Positions 38,739 through 39,112 of a stretch of 39,112 bases of DNA are shown in pieces; position 1 is the stretch's first letter; every line of letters begins with the position of its first letter. The DNA is from an uncultured Bacilli bacterium. Its GTDB lineage: Bacteria; Bacillota_I; Bacilli_A; RF39; UBA660. The stretch lies in the NCBI GenBank assembly GCA_944358495.1, contig CALVRF010000001.1, positions 1 through 39,112 on the forward strand, in the 5' to 3' direction. The notes under the pieces were generated by a model. That model saw nothing but the letters and a program-made list of their open reading frames with translations. It was not told the origin of the DNA and searched no databases. Both the position numbers and the translations under genes were made by a program.

Positions 38739-38817
38739 ATGATATAACAATGATATTGTAAAATAAAAACCCTTGAAAAAATAAGGGCTTAACTATCATT
38801 TTGGTGGAGAATAAGGG
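38739..38817. repeat. att copy 4 (integrase-proximal, inside tRNA-Ala)
   Basis: Arm pair ATGATAT at 38739-38745 and 38750-38756, a hairpin ACCCTT/AAGGG (about 38769-38787), and core TTGGTGGAGAATAAGGG at 38801-38817, which is the 3' end of the tRNA gene. To the right the tRNA continues instead of the second arm pair, as expected at the reconstituted tRNA end. Confidence 0.92.
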
Positions 38818-38878
38818 ATTCGAACCCTTGACCCCTTGCGTGCAAAGCAAGTGCTCTAGCCAGCTGAGCTAATTCCCC
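38802..38878 (-). tRNA. tRNA-Ala(TGC), integration site
   Basis: Read on the minus strand: acceptor GGGGAAT with ATTCTCC (one G-U), anticodon stem CTTGC/GCAAG around TTTGCAC, anticodon TGC, CCA encoded. The 3' end is supplied by the element and keeps the tRNA intact. Confidence 0.97.
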
Positions 38879-38899
38879 AAAAATCAATATTGCTTATTC

Positions 38900-38928
38900 A
38901 TTGTAGCATATAATTTATGAAAAATCAA
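38900..38928 (-). promoter_or_regulatory. Promoter of tRNA-Ala
   Basis: On the minus strand TTGATT (38928-38923), a 17-base spacer and TACAAT (38905-38900), about 22 bases before the tRNA. Confidence 0.7.
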
Positions 38929-39024
38929 TATTTTTTCTTTAAATTATATGCTTTTTTCATTATTTTTATCTTAATTTATTTAAAATAATACCCATATGTA
39001 GTATAATTTATATAAGGTGGTTCT

Positions 39025-39112
39025 ATGTTAAAAACACGGGACTTTGACAGTTTTAAATTAATAAAATTGCGTAAACCATTGAAATATGGTTATTTTTTTG
39101 TCAAATTTTGGT
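39025..39112 (+). CDS. Start of an unidentified gene (partial)
   Basis: ATG 39025 is four bases after AAGGTGG (39014-39020), and a TATAAT box lies at 39002-39007. The frame stays open for 29 codons to the window edge (begins MLKTRDFDSFKLIKLRK). Too short to identify. Confidence 0.5.
   Translation, partial: MLKTRDFDSFKLIKLRKPLKYGYFFVKFW

Larger units (their letters stand above)
26928..38817. mobile_element. Integrative mobilizable element at tRNA-Ala
   Basis: About 11.9 kb between att copies 3 and 4. The integrase abuts the tRNA end and points at it. Backbone genes are an XRE repressor, a small Xis/DUF3173-like protein, a RepA-like ATPase, a hairpin-rich oriT candidate, a MobV-like relaxase and a tyrosine integrase. 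No type IV secretion genes are present, so transfer would need a helper. Cargo between two strong terminators is the kinase-methyltransferase, nuclease-helicase and NUDIX genes. Boundaries are defined by direct repeats seen in the sequence; activity is inferred. Confidence 0.85.

Overview
This is a low-GC Bacillota chromosome segment that uses the standard code (TGA is a stop, TGG is Trp). Ribosome binding sites are mostly of the AGGAGG/GGTGAT type, many starts are GTG or TTG, promoters are sigma-A-like, and the tRNA genes encode CCA. A CotY/CotZ-type coat protein and a possible YutH/CotS-like protein suggest a spore-forming Bacilli-related lineage. The gene families would fit an uncultured gut lineage, but the species cannot be named from sequence alone.

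Chromosomal part (1 to about 23.8 kb). Housekeeping and envelope genes come first: a MazG-like pyrophosphohydrolase, a membrane-anchored nuclease, a PH-domain protein, a patatin-like lipase, trpS, a DUF368 polyprenyl-phosphate transporter-like protein, the two spore-coat candidates, an Nfu Fe-S protein and an S1-domain protein. Twelve tRNA genes follow in three transcription units (Val-Thr-Tyr-Gln-Lys; Leu-Ser-fMet-Asp-Phe; Arg-Pro). The Arg-Pro unit is preceded by a consensus promoter and about 150 nt of structured leader RNA. Next are a solitary MvaI/BcnI-like endonuclease, the LemA-HtpX pair, a membrane-anchored tandem thioredoxin-like protein, an ABC transporter with its two-component system, a holin-like protein, a putative zinc metalloprotease and an anchored NagZ-like GH3 enzyme.

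Accessory part (about 23.8 to 38.9 kb). This is an array of integrated elements at the 3' end of a tRNA-Ala(TGC) gene on the minus strand. The last 16-17 bp of the tRNA occur four times (23923, 26678, 26928, 38801). Each copy is flanked at fixed distances by paired ATGATAT direct repeats, likely integrase arm sites. Between copies 1 and 2 is a 2.75-kb segment without an integrase. It holds an apparent RiPP locus: a precursor with two identical 24-residue His/Asn/Asp-rich repeats, a radical SAM/SPASM maturase, and a protein with possible ADP-ribosyltransferase-like features. Copies 2 and 3 are only 250 bp apart, an element reduced to its ends. Between copies 3 and 4 is an 11.9-kb integrative mobilizable element. 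It carries a tyrosine integrase, a MobV-like relaxase, a hairpin-rich oriT candidate, a RepA-like ATPase, a small Xis/DUF3173-like protein and an XRE repressor with divergent operator-bearing promoters.

The mobilizable element also carries a cargo cassette bounded by terminators: a guanylate kinase-methyltransferase fusion, a PD-(D/E)XK-like nuclease fused to a DUF2075 helicase, and a NUDIX hydrolase, driven by a near-consensus promoter. Beside it are two paralogous small XRE regulators. Between them lies a 110-nt inverted-repeat RNA candidate whose predicted start coincides with the first base of its closing stem. The two best candidates for undescribed biology are the RiPP locus and the kinase-methyltransferase/nuclease-helicase/NUDIX cassette.
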